NCBI GenBank assembly: GCA_016169945.1
Contig: JADLSH010000355.1
Location: 1,173,501 to 1,237,500 of the forward strand
Length of the DNA stretch: 64,000 nt
Reading direction: 5' to 3'
Source: Trachythela sp. YZ-2020
Lineage: Eukaryota; Cnidaria; Anthozoa; Malacalcyonacea; Clavulariidae
The notes below the pieces were generated by a model. The model was not told the DNA's origin. It made no database searches and saw only the letters and a list, made by a program, of their open reading frames with translations. Position numbers and translations under genes: made by a program. Below, piece by piece: positions 47,501 to 57,000 of the stretch. Every line of letters begins with the position of its first letter. Positions within the stretch are counted from its first letter, which is position 1.

Positions 47501-50500
47501 CGTTTTCTTCATCGTGCTTTCTTTCATCTGCGTCACGGTGGCTTTCAGAGTCAAAAAGGTAGAGTCTTCAGTATAAAATGTTAAAGTTTTGGTCAAAATA
47601 CCTGACGAATTAAAGCATTTCAACGTTTTCAGCGAAGGTTCTTTATCTGGAAGCATAGCTACACTGGAGCTCCACGTTTGAAATATCTTTACAGAGTATT
47701 AAATTCGCAATATTTTTGCCTGCATACCAAACTTAGACGCGAAGGTAGTATTCTGTTTGTGGCGAAGTAACTGATCGCCCGACGGACCATCGCTCGAAGC
47801 TAGCTGCAAGTGCTTTTAATCGAAACCATGCCCATGGCAAACTAAATCAATTTAAGTCATGCTGCAGCACAATTAAACAACATTAAATTTTGTACTCCAT
47901 CTATTTTTCTTAGGGTCTACCCGATGTGCTGGTTGATCTTTCCAACTATCTGGAGAAAAACAAATTTGCAAGAACTTTTCTTGGAATTCTTGCTGTTCTT
48001 CTCTTAGCTTTGTCTACTGCACTCGATATGGTAGGTTGACAGAGATGTAACCTATTAAAAGAACTCGAGCTAAATAAGGAACGGTCCTTACTGGACCTCT
48101 AGGGAGAACAGTTTAGAACTGATAGATCTAACCAGTATAAATAGAGTTAGTTTAGTTTATGTTTCCTCCTGTAGTAACACTGAATGAATAAGGGATGACT
48201 CTTAATGGACCTCTAGAGAGAACAGTTTAGAACTGATAGAGCTATCCAGTATAAATGAAGTTAGTTTAGGTTTCCTCCTGTAGTAACCGCACTGGATCAA
48301 TAAGGAATGACCCTCGCTGGACCTCTAGAGAAAACAGCTTAGAACTGATAGAGCTTTCAAGTATAAATGAAGTTGGTTTAGTTTAGGTTTCATGCTTTAG
48401 TTAAGGTGTCCCATATCTTTTATAGACGGCGTGTGACGGAGAATTGGACAACGATATTTCTAATATCACTGATTTTGACCCAGAACATGAAGGCTGCTTC
48501 TACCCTATGGTAAGTCACGAATGTAAGCAGAATGTAAGCATAATATAATGTGAGCACAGAATGGCAGCATATGTAAGCATAATATAATGTGAGTACCAAG
48601 CCTTTAAATGATCAATGTGTGTGAATTGGTTGGCAACGCACATAGACACGCGTTAGCCGAACAGGTGTATTCAAGTTTTCCCTTTATTTTTAGTATTTCA
48701 GTTATATCGCCATTCTTGTTCTACTTGGTATTGACCTGATGGTTCAGCTTAGTTTTTTTCTCAAATTTGGTCTAATGCTACTAACGATTGTTTTATACTG
48801 GCTTATGACTACCATTGCTGTACCAGAAATATATGATAACTTTGACAAATATTTATATGGAAGGTGGGTGAAACTATGTTTTTACTAAACTAACACTATT
48901 TATACTGGATAGCTTTCTCTGTTCTGAATTGTTCTCCTTAGAGGTCCAGTAAGGGAGCATCCCTTATCTCTCAAGTGTTACTATATACAGGAGGAAACCA
49001 GAATACCTGGAGAAAAACTGGAAGCACTCTTCTCACATGCGAATGAGGTGAAATTATAATCAGACAACTGCATATTGCAACGGAATAGAACCTTTATCAC
49101 ACTGTGCCACCAATATTCCAATCTAAAAATAATAATAAAACAAAATAGAAGCTAAATTGTGTTCCTGAACTTCTGTTTCAGTGCAAATGATTATGTTGAA
49201 AGCAAATATACTGGGCCTATTTCATTGACATTTTGTATGGTGATTCTAACCATGCATTGTCGTCAGGTTGGTGCTAGAGTATTTCGTGTAATCATTTTAT
49301 CAATCAATTCAGAATATCAATAAATAATTTATGCGCCAATCAATAAAGCTATCCGTCAACCAATCTTTTCAATCAATTAGTCAGTTCAATAAATCATTCA
49401 TTCAACCAATCAATCAATTACAATCATATATTAAACACACTTGTGCGTACATGTGGATCCATTATTAATTACCAAACTGCTAAACGTTTGTTTCAATGTT
49501 ATTTAGACGGCAAAAACAGCCAAGACTTTGTTTGTCTGGAAGTTGGAGGTATTTAATAAGAAACATAATATAGTGAAGAATTTCTTTGTATGTGCAGACA
49601 GTGCAGCAACGTATAACATACCAGAGCGCTGTAAAACACAGGCGTCGACACGGCCATGGCCGTGTTTTAGAACTCCCTAACAAAGTCGACTAATGATGTC
49701 TTAAATTCAAATGATACATAATAATTAAATATGCATTCTATTTTAGGCTGAAGAAAGCAAACAAAAGATCAACAATATTAAAGAAAGAAATCAAGCTCTG
49801 ATCAATAATATTTTACCGAGTTATGTTGCTACTCATTTCATGCAAAATCAAGACAAGGATGAAACGGTATGACAACTAGCTATTTCAAGTCGCATATGAG
49901 AAGAGAACTTCCAGTTTCACTTGACCAAATATCTCAGATTTTCTGCAGGTACTTCGCCTTCTTTAGCACTGGGCGCCAAAGAAGAACCATGGATGTTAAA
50001 TTCAAACACTTTTTCTGTTCTAGGAGTTATACAGCCATTCCTACGACAACGTGAGTGTAATGTTCGCGTCCATTCCGAATTTTGACGATTTCTATTCCGA
50101 GGATAGCATCAATAACAGTGGCGTGGAGTGCATGAGATTTTTAAACGAGGTCATTTCTGACTTTGACGATGTACGTTGTATGGTGATATTTACTATAATA
50201 AAGTACAGTATTACCATTATTGTTACCATCACCACCATCAGTGTAGCCATCACCATCACCACCGTCACCGTCACCGTCACCGTCACCGCCATCGTCACCA
50301 CCACCATCACCATCGTCACCATCACCATCGTTACCACCACCATCATCGTCACCACCACCATCATCGTCACCACCACCATCATCGTCACCACCACCATCAT
50401 CGTCACCACCACCATCATCGTCATCGTCACCACCATCACCATCACCATCACCATCACCACCACCATCACCACCATCACCACCACCACCATCACCACCACC

Positions 50501-52521
50501 ATCACCACCATCACCACCACCATCACCACCATCACCACCATCACCACCACCACCACCACCACCACCACCATCATCACCACCACCACCACCACCACCACCA
50601 CCAACATAACCATCACAATCATCTATTTACTTATTTATTAAGCTTCACCAATAATACAAATAGACAAACAAAACAATTTACATGTCTCAAACACATGCAT
50701 ATTCACAGAGAAAGGCGGGGACACCACAACAGTTTAACACCAATTACTGTGGGCCCTTAATATAAAAAAACTGAACAAATTTAACAAACATAAAAATTTA
50801 CTAATAACAGCACATTAATGGCTGTGATAAATAAAATCATCATCACCACCATCATCATTCGAATCTGAATTCTGTAAACACGACTTAAAAACGGTAAGCA
50901 TATACATCAACGCAAAAATCCCACTATATAGAATTCCCACTTATATTTACCTCTTTAGTTACTTAACGACCCGAGATTTGGAGATGTGGAAAAAATTAAA
51001 ACCATCTGCAGTACCTATATGGCTGCTTCTGGTCTTGAATCTGGGCTTGTCACAGATCAACAGGTATGAAAAAGACGCGTTTTCAATGGCTGTGGTCAAT
51101 TTTTGGAGATAAAAATAGTACATATAGAGTCGTGCTGATAAACTAATGCTTAGTTTTTGTCCTATTCTATGTTTTGATAAACTACGGGACCATAGCAACT
51201 AGGCATGTCAGTTATTAAATATGTGAAGTAGGAACGATGTTAACGAGGGTAACATTGCATTCCTATTTTTCAGAGCAAAGAATATTCATGGAAACCACTG
51301 ATTGACTTGGTCGACTTTGCTTTGGCATTGAAAGGACGTCTGAATGAAATAAATCAGGAGTCGTTTAATGATTTTGTTCTTCGAGTGGGTAAGTATAAGA
51401 TTTGTTACATAAATCGCGCGCCTTCTATATTAAAATACCTGTAGCAAGTAAGTTACTATAAGCTGACTGCCTACTGCATGGTCTGCCTAACTTTCTAACA
51501 AGCTGACAACAAACTAATTATCTGACTAACCAACCATCTAACATACTAACTAACTAATCATTTAGCTAACTAACTAGCTAAGTAGCTATCTAGTGTTGTA
51601 CCCGTGCAACGCAACTCTAAGAATGTTTTAAATGGTTCGTTTTTATTCCTGATTTTTTCCCATAGGTCTTCATTGTGGTCCGGTAGTGGGAGGTGTAATT
51701 GGCGCGAAGAAACCTCACTACGATATCTGGGGGAATACAGTGAATGTTGCAAGCCGTATGGACAGCACTGGCAAGGGTGCATATATACAAGTATGTTTTA
51801 AACTGTGTTAAACTGTGTTAAACTGAGCTAAACTAACAGTATTTATACTGGATAGCTCTATCAGTTCTAAACTGTTCTCTCTAGAGGTCCAGTAAGGGTC
51901 ATCTCTTATTGTTCCAGTGTTACTACAAGAGGAAACCTAAACTAAACTGACTTTATTTATACTGGATAGCTCTATCAGTTCTAAACTGTTCTCCCTAGAG
52001 GTCCAGTAAGAGTCATCTCTTATTGATCCAGTGTTACTACAGGAGGAAACCTAAACTAAATTGACTTTATTTATATTGGATAGCTCTATCAGTTCTAGAG
52101 TGTTGTATCTAGAAGTCCGCAGTATTATTCCTGGGGAAAACCTGCGGTGTTTGGTAGAGTCAAACTGGAAGCATTCTTCTCACATGTGACTGAGGTGAAA
52201 TTATAATCAGACAACTGCATATTGCAGGAATCAAACCCAGTCACAGAGGTGAAAGACACATGCACTAACCACTCTCTCATCAACACCCGAATATACTGTA
52301 CTATATATGCCCTAATAGGCTCATTAATATTTCTTTCTTCACAGATTGTCGAGAAAACATATGAAATGCTTAAAGACAAAGGATATACGTTTATCTACCG
52401 CGGACTTGTTAAAATCAAAGGCAAAGGGACATTAACTACATATTATTTGACGGGCAAAGCCGACCAAAACTCAAACAACCCGCCCCAGTCTCATCTGAAT
52501 ACAATTAACACGCCGTTATGA
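35524..52521 (+). CDS. Transmembrane adenylyl cyclase, copy A (complete)
   Basis: Twenty-three in-phase exons give 1107 residues: 35524-36180, 41999-42148, 42749-42879, 43664-43775, 44311-44453, 44841-45002, 45449-45596, 45781-45960, 46143-46249, 47080-47140, 47260-47357, 47471-47558, 47914-48030, 48426-48509, 48694-48863, 49182-49266, 49507-49548, 49747-49866, 50024-50170, 50959-51063, 51274-51388, 51666-51790 and 52345-52521. Six membrane spans (exons 1-2) precede C1, six more (exons 11-16) precede C2. Metal-binding D318 (ADIVGFT) and D362 (ILGDCYYC) are 44 apart, as in mammalian enzymes. C2 has EKIKTI, D1027 (YDIWGN), N1034, R1038 and K1074 at canonical spacings. The M2 extracellular loop has an NIT glycosylation site. 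It makes cAMP at the plasma membrane; the subtype is not assigned. ICSTYM replaces the common IGSTYM. Confidence 0.95.
37805..38720 (+). repeat. SINE family 1 with about seven tandem tail monomers
   Basis: A full tRNA-like head ('cacagtggttagtgcatgtg', 'ggagttcaattcctgc') is followed by about seven monomers of 108-117 bp starting near 37967, 38076, 38187, 38297, 38413, 38524 and 38641. Each has 'cctcctgtagtaacactgg', 'gaacagtttagaactgat' and 'ctatccagtataaataaag'. This is the longest array in the window and is absent from cyclase copy B. Confidence 0.9.
39972..40254. mobile_element. Near-perfect palindromic Tc1/mariner-type MITE
   Basis: Arms of about 118 bp pair almost base for base, beginning 'cagggtgtatcaaaaaaac' and ending 'tttttttgatacaccctg', and are flanked by TA on both sides (39970-39971, 40255-40256). 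The centre holds a smaller palindrome 'acacaaagtgaatttt' / 'aattcactttgtgt'. The TA target and CAGGGTG ends fit the Tc1/mariner superfamily. There is no counterpart in cyclase copy B. Confidence 0.9.
41325..41350. promoter_or_regulatory. CRE cluster in adenylyl cyclase intron 1
   Basis: Three CGTCA half-sites occur in 26 bp, including a perfect CRE TGACGTCA at 41333-41340. Copy B keeps the full CRE at 56468-56475. Its position, about 660 bp upstream of exon 2, could be an intronic enhancer. CREB binding is inferred from the motif only. Confidence 0.45.
41640..41940 (-). repeat. SINE family 1 tail monomers, minus orientation
   Basis: Three inverted monomers ('actttatttatactggatag', 'agttgtaaactgttttccc', 'gagtcatctcttattgatcc'). 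The same array, modified, is present before exon 2 of copy B at 59810-60070, so it predates the duplication. Confidence 0.85.
42165..42605. repeat. MITE family B copy with a copy-A-specific nested MITE
   Basis: The outer element ('gacagatgattcgtctgtgg', 'tctggttcgtctggatag', 'gattcgtcagatgtatgttg') is also present in copy B (60310-60490). Inside it, about 42313-42555 has inverted ends 'aaggccattttccatta' and 'taatggaaaattgcctt' and a 'cccgcgcgggc' palindrome near each end. Copy B lacks this inner piece. Confidence 0.75.
42980..43620. repeat. 45-bp minisatellite, about 14 units (copy A)
   Basis: Tandem units of 45 bp, for example 'acaatgtttcctggtttgcc' then 'caccttcaggaaacatg', occupy intron 3 up to about 45 bp before exon 4. 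Because 45 is a multiple of three, both strands stay open for over 200 codons. Units alternate between 'cctatgacac' and 'gctaggaaac' variants. Copy B has only about eight units. Confidence 0.95.
43823..43858 (+). repeat. Copy 3 of the dispersed core of about 34 bp
   Basis: 'cttcactaagcactatcgtg' then 'cagcagatggtggtc', 48 bp after exon 4 of cyclase copy A. It is conserved in copy B at 61440-61475. Confidence 0.75.
44070..44277 (+). repeat. SINE family 1 tail monomers
   Basis: Two monomers in intron 4 of cyclase copy A ('ctctagggagaacagttta', 'tttcctcctgtagtaac'). Copy B carries the equivalent at about 61675-61895. Confidence 0.85.
44457..44478. promoter_or_regulatory. Palindrome with CRE just inside adenylyl cyclase intron 5
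   Basis: A 22-bp perfect palindrome starting 3 bp after the exon 5 donor has TGACGTCA (44464-44471) at its centre. Copy B keeps the CRE (62085-62092) but has a 2-bp insertion in one arm. It could affect splicing through a hairpin or bind CREB; both are guesses. Confidence 0.4.
44650..44720 (-). repeat. SINE family 2 copy, decayed head
   Basis: The inverted element shows 'ctataggccctctggcagg', 'cctgcggccctgcgattccg' and 'gtgcagcgct', but the A-box end is disrupted. The equivalent in copy B (62260-62345) keeps a near-complete tRNA-like head. Confidence 0.75.
45060..45285 (+). repeat. SINE family 1 tail monomers
   Basis: Two monomers in intron 6 of copy A, with the equivalent in copy B at 62670-62900. 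They are followed here by a short perfect inverted repeat of 'tagaaggtttaggtggatgg' near 45310-45362 that copy B lacks. Confidence 0.8.
48065..48395 (+). repeat. SINE family 1 tail monomers
   Basis: Three monomers in intron 13 of adenylyl cyclase copy A, marked by 'gagaacagtttagaactgat' and 'agtataaat'. No head is visible. Confidence 0.8.
48880..49115 (-). repeat. SINE family 1, monomer plus partial head, minus orientation
   Basis: An inverted monomer ('ctctgttctgaattgttctc', 'caggaggaaacc') runs into an inverted head ('ggaagcactcttctcacatg', 'aactgcatattgca'). It lies in intron 15 of cyclase copy A. Confidence 0.8.
50210..50610. repeat. (CAC/CAT)n trinucleotide microsatellite
   Basis: About 400 bp of CAC, CAT and CGT triplets in intron 19 of cyclase copy A, grading from mixed 'caccgtcaccgtcacc' to almost pure 'caccaccacc'. 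The long histidine- or threonine-rich open frames are by-products of the triplet repeat. Confidence 0.95.
51825..52275 (-). repeat. SINE family 1, three monomers plus head, minus orientation
   Basis: Three inverted monomers lead into a well preserved inverted head ('ggaagcattcttctcacatg', 'aactgcatattgcagg', 'cccagtcacagaggtgaaag'). It fills intron 22, between the last two cyclase exons. Confidence 0.9.
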
Positions 52522-53470
52522 GCTCTGGAGCAATCCATTATTACCGTAGACCTTTAGAGAACGTTTTCATGTGTTTAACTGCTGGTTCAGTTCCCCTGGT
52601 AATAAGTGTAGAATCTTGTGAGAACAAATTGATTACTATATCATCAGTGTGCACTTTTCGATGCTCTATTAAGCACCGCTCTCCAGTAAGCACCCCTCAA
52701 TACACCCTTTTGATAATTACGTCACGAATACTTCCTTGGCCTGGGAGTCACGATTCGTAAGAACGAGGCTCCGGGCCAACGAGTGATCGGTGACGTAATT
52801 ATCGAAATGGTGTATTACATGCCCGAAATAGACAAGCACCCGGGGCATAATAGAGGATTTATTACAGCATCTTACAACGAACGAGAACGCCTGTATAACC
52901 TCTAAAAGCACTAAAAGAAAGTCGAGAAACTGCTTTGAAACTTAAATAGAATATTTTATGTAGTTTATTCACGAGAACGAATAGTATTAACGCTAAAACA
53001 TTTATGCTATTTATAATCTATTTAACATATTTTGCACACTTGCACCTAATATGCAGATATTTTAAGGATTTAGTTGTGCTATAGACAGTTTCATTTTGCA
53101 AAATTCACGTTTAGCAATTTAGCACAAATATTAATTAAGAAATTACGATTGTAAATATAGAGAAGCTTGCGTCAGCACGTTTGCTATTGGCTAAAATTTT
53201 TATTCGAGCCCTTGACTATAGTTATATTTTAGGTATATTGCTGAAAGACTAATCTGATCTCAAAAGTAAACTGAATAGCGCAACATATTGTTCACTGGTA
53301 CAGAAAATGAAGCCAGTTAAACATTGTTAGACAATAGAAATCCGCCATCACTAAGGTCCACTAAATATACAGGAAAATATCTTTAAATGCTGTTCGCACG
53401 ATCCGAATTGTCGAATCTGATTCTACTCCTGACGTATGCGATTTTACACAGTACAGCAACGACTACACGT
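52522..53470. other. Region downstream of adenylyl cyclase copy A
   Basis: This should hold the 3' UTR of copy A. No canonical AATAAA was seen near the stop. No gene, RNA or clear repeat was recognised. Confidence 0.4.
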
Positions 53471-53479
53471 TTCGCCAGG

Positions 53480-53790
53480 TATGAGCTAGCCTGCTCGCAG
53501 ACGTTGTTTTTCTCACGCCAAGCGACGAAAAACAAACGTCTGCTGAACCGAGCGCCAGAACGAGTTCTGCTATTTCACAACGTCTATTTTGATCGTCCAG
53601 TCAGAATCTCTGATATAAAAGCGTGAAAATGCATAAATTAATTATAACGATTTGTTCACAGCTTCGTTGAACTCCATATTGAATTTAAAATTATGCTGAA
53701 TATACCGCAAAACGTCACTTTCCAGAATTTGGAAGGCAAATTCTGATTGGTTGAGGGCTGCCCGTCTGCGAGCGGGCTAGGTATGAGCCA
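53480..53790. mobile_element. Foldback MITE upstream of copy B
   Basis: 'tagcctgctcgcagacg' near 53488 and the inverse 'cgtctgcgagcgggcta' near 53764 form the ends (16 of 17 pair). An inner hairpin uses 'gcagacgttgtttttc' and 'gaaaaacaaacgtctgc'. It separates copy A from copy B together with the next MITE. Confidence 0.65.
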
Positions 53791-53811
53791 ATAGCCTTAA
53801 GGCGGATTCCC

Positions 53812-54029
53812 AGTCCTCGCACGAAGCTCCTCGCAGCTCGCTGCGAGTACTCGCAGACGTTCTCTGAGTGTTTTGCCGCTCGCGGAAAATAGTTCAAAAT
53901 TTTGAACTATTTTTTACTCGCTGCGAGAGCTCGCAATAATAAACCAATCATAAAACGGCGTGCGGTGGCAACGGAATGACATTCGTGCGAGTACTCGCAG
54001 CGAGCTGCGAGGAGCTTCGTGCGAGGACT
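53812..54029. mobile_element. MITE with long inverted ends at the duplication border
   Basis: The left end 'cagtcctcgcacgaagctcc' and right end 'ggagcttcgtgcgaggactg' are exact inverses, and pairing continues through 'tcgcagctcgctgcgagtac' for about 45 bp in all. The core matches the fragment in TUBE1 intron 9. The right end stops within 3 bp of the first base homologous to copy A. No clear target duplication was found. Confidence 0.85.
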
Positions 54030-54099
54030 GTCCGATTCGGGGACAAGTTGAATAAAATTCGCGGCGTAAGGTGGAAAAGAATAGGGATTATAGACTGCA

Positions 54100-57000
54100 A
54101 TGCGTGTTGAAAGCCCTCCTAACAAAATTGAGTCTTTGGAAGAAGATAAGGCTTTCATTTCCATTGCGGAACACCAAAAGCGACAGAACCAAGACGAATT
54201 CTCGCAGTCTGGCAACAATGTCGTCCAGCCACGACTGTCTTGTCCGCGTTTTCCGGAGTCGATACGGCTCACGTTCACGTCGCCGAAACTCGAGAAGATT
54301 TACCAAAGAAGCAACAAAAGGGAACGATTGAAGAGCAACTTATTCTGTGCCTTATCCGCCGTGGTTGCGAACATAATCTTGCTTTCAATTCACGCATTTT
54401 CTGAACTAGGATCCAGCGAACACCGGACTAATGTGGTAGTCATAAGTAGCGTCTTTGTTGCTATATTCACTTGCTTGTTCGTGGCCTGTTTTAGACAGTG
54501 TTCCCCGGGGTATACCGGATCCATGTTCGTATGGCTCTGCGCCGCGTTGGAGGCATCATTAATCCTAGGACTCGGCAAGAACCCCTTAACGCCTAACGAT
54601 CTTGTGGGGACGTTCACCTTTTTGGCTTTCTTGGCGTTTATTTTGCTACCAATGCGTCTACGATTCTGCATTTTTTGGGTAACTGTATTGGCCGTGGTGC
54701 ACTCGATTGTAGTTGGAGTTTCGAGTGATCGCTTGGAAGACTACTCCACTAATCAGGTTAGGTATAGTCTAAATTTTATTAGACTACGTTTACCCAAGCT
54801 AGACTGGACGAATTCGGAATGGCACGCAATTCATCCTGTTCCACTTTATCACACGGTTGACCGTTGACTGATGCTTGAATTCGTCCGATTTCATGCGGAC
54901 GTACCCTTTATAATCTATCTATAATGTGTATTTTATATGGCTCCGCGTCCTCACGAATACAAAATCGCCCAAAATTGCACGAGTTTCGCCTGTTGCGTTC
55001 TCATGGGACGCACGAAACCGGACGAGTTCGAGCGCAGTTAACCGTACGAATTCCCGTATGAAGAATGAAACCGGATGAATTTATGTGAATTTTGTCTAAC
55101 ATGCATTTTTCTTTGCAAAAGTTCGGAATTTAGTGAGAATTTAGACCTTTCGCCATATTGATTATAAGTTTCACATGTCGCGGGCTAAAATTACCTAGTG
55201 ACCGTCTGAGCAGCTTGTATAATTTTATTGACAGAAAGCTTACATGCATGTGGACAAGTGGTCAGTTATAAAACACGGAATATTTAAGAACGCCAAAAGC
55301 ACAAAAAAGTTTTTGGATTTAAATTACTAGTCAGCAATTATCGGCCTATTCGACATTGAATTCGTGTATTATATACTGTCTGAAAAATTTATAGTTGAAT
55401 TTTGTGCAATTGCCGAATATAAATATAAACGAATAATATAAACGAATTATACTATGAATTTCAAAGACAAATTTAGACTTCGTTTATAGTGTTTCGTTTT
55501 TGTGTCCTCCAAATTTTTCCGGACCATGAATTAATTGTTACTTTTTTGGTCTTTATAAAGTTTTCAAAAGCTAAAGCCTGAATGCTGCACTATGCATGCA
55601 TCTCTGAAATGTCAGTTGTAAGCGCGTTGCTTACAAATGCAGCATATAATATAATCGTATATCGGTGTAAACATCTAAATCAATAATTATGTGAAACACA
55701 GCTGTTAGTATTCAAATTTGTCACGTAGTATTTTGTCAAGTAGTTGTGAAAATGCATAAAATTAATTATAACAATTTGCTCACAGCTTCGTTGAACTCAA
55801 AACAAAACTTCGTTGAACTTCGTTAACAAAAGTTTTTTTTGCTTTTCCCGCCTGAAACTTCCTGTTTACTGGCATACTTGTTCCCAATTGGTCAATCAAT
55901 CACTGAAATGAGACGCCATTGGTCGATTCACACACACAGGAAGTTGAGCAATTTTTGAGCAAATGTATTGATCAACTTGAGGAAAAGAATAGATGAAATA
56001 TTTTATCAACACTTCCATTGCATAGACAGTAAATGTGTAATTAGTGCATGTATAATTTATGCGTGATTGTGTCACACTTTCTTCCACTACACACGTAAAA
56101 ACGCACAAGTTATAGTAACAAACCTGCACTTGTACCATTGCTGTTTCAACAACTTGTTATCAGGGTTTGTTCGCACTGCTTGTTCCCAGCTTGTTTAAAA
56201 GTTGTCAACGGCTTGTTGACAACTTGCTACAAGGTTGTTGACTCGACAGACTTGTTACAAGTTGTTCCAACAACTTGTCAACAAGTTGTGAGTGACAACC
56301 TTGTAGCAACTTGATAAAATGACAACATTATTACGACTTGTTGACAAGCTTGCTACAAGCCTGTTGCAAACACATCTTGTTGACGAGGTGTGAGATTTCC
56401 GTGTGTAGATAAGTCTTTCAAAACTTCAGCTTTTGAAAAACAACCGCAATTTTAAATTACGTCATCGTGACGTCATAACGCCAATGATAACTACGGTGGC
56501 CCAGAAGTGCAAAACACAAAACAAACAAAGCAAAACAAAAATTACGTTTCTTTATCATTTTTACACTATTTTGATACATTTTTACCCAAAACATGAAACA
56601 CAATTAACCATTTTATCACACAATTTTCTTTTTTTGTGACACGTTTGAAAACACAAAACACATTTGGAATCACAAAACACATTTGGAAATCACAAAACAC
56701 ATTTAGAAATCACAAAACACATTTAGAAATCACAAAACACATTTAGAAATCACAAAACACATTTAGAAATCACAAAACACATTTAGAAATCACAAAACAC
56801 ATTTAGAAATCACAAAACACATTTAGAAATCACAAAACACATTTAGAAATTGGAAATTCCGAATCATAACAAGTGCTTCCACTTCATAAAACTGGATTTC
56901 CTGTTTTCATCCTTATTTATTTATCCTTATCTGGCGTTTGAAATAGACTATTATTAAGCCCCAATGGTTGGAATCTAATAGTTTCCTGCCATTATCTTGG

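Noticed and set aside
50176..50760. Long histidine-rich open frame, with threonine- and valine-rich frames in other phases
   Set aside because: It is a by-product of the CAC/CAT microsatellite inside cyclase intron 19; all frames stay open because the repeat is a triplet.
53387..53626. 79-codon plus-strand frame upstream of copy B
   Set aside because: It overlaps the foldback MITE and has no recognisable motif or splice context.
56650..56852. 20-bp repeats suggesting a CRISPR-like array
   Set aside because: They are contiguous tandem units within a transposon inverted repeat and have no spacers.
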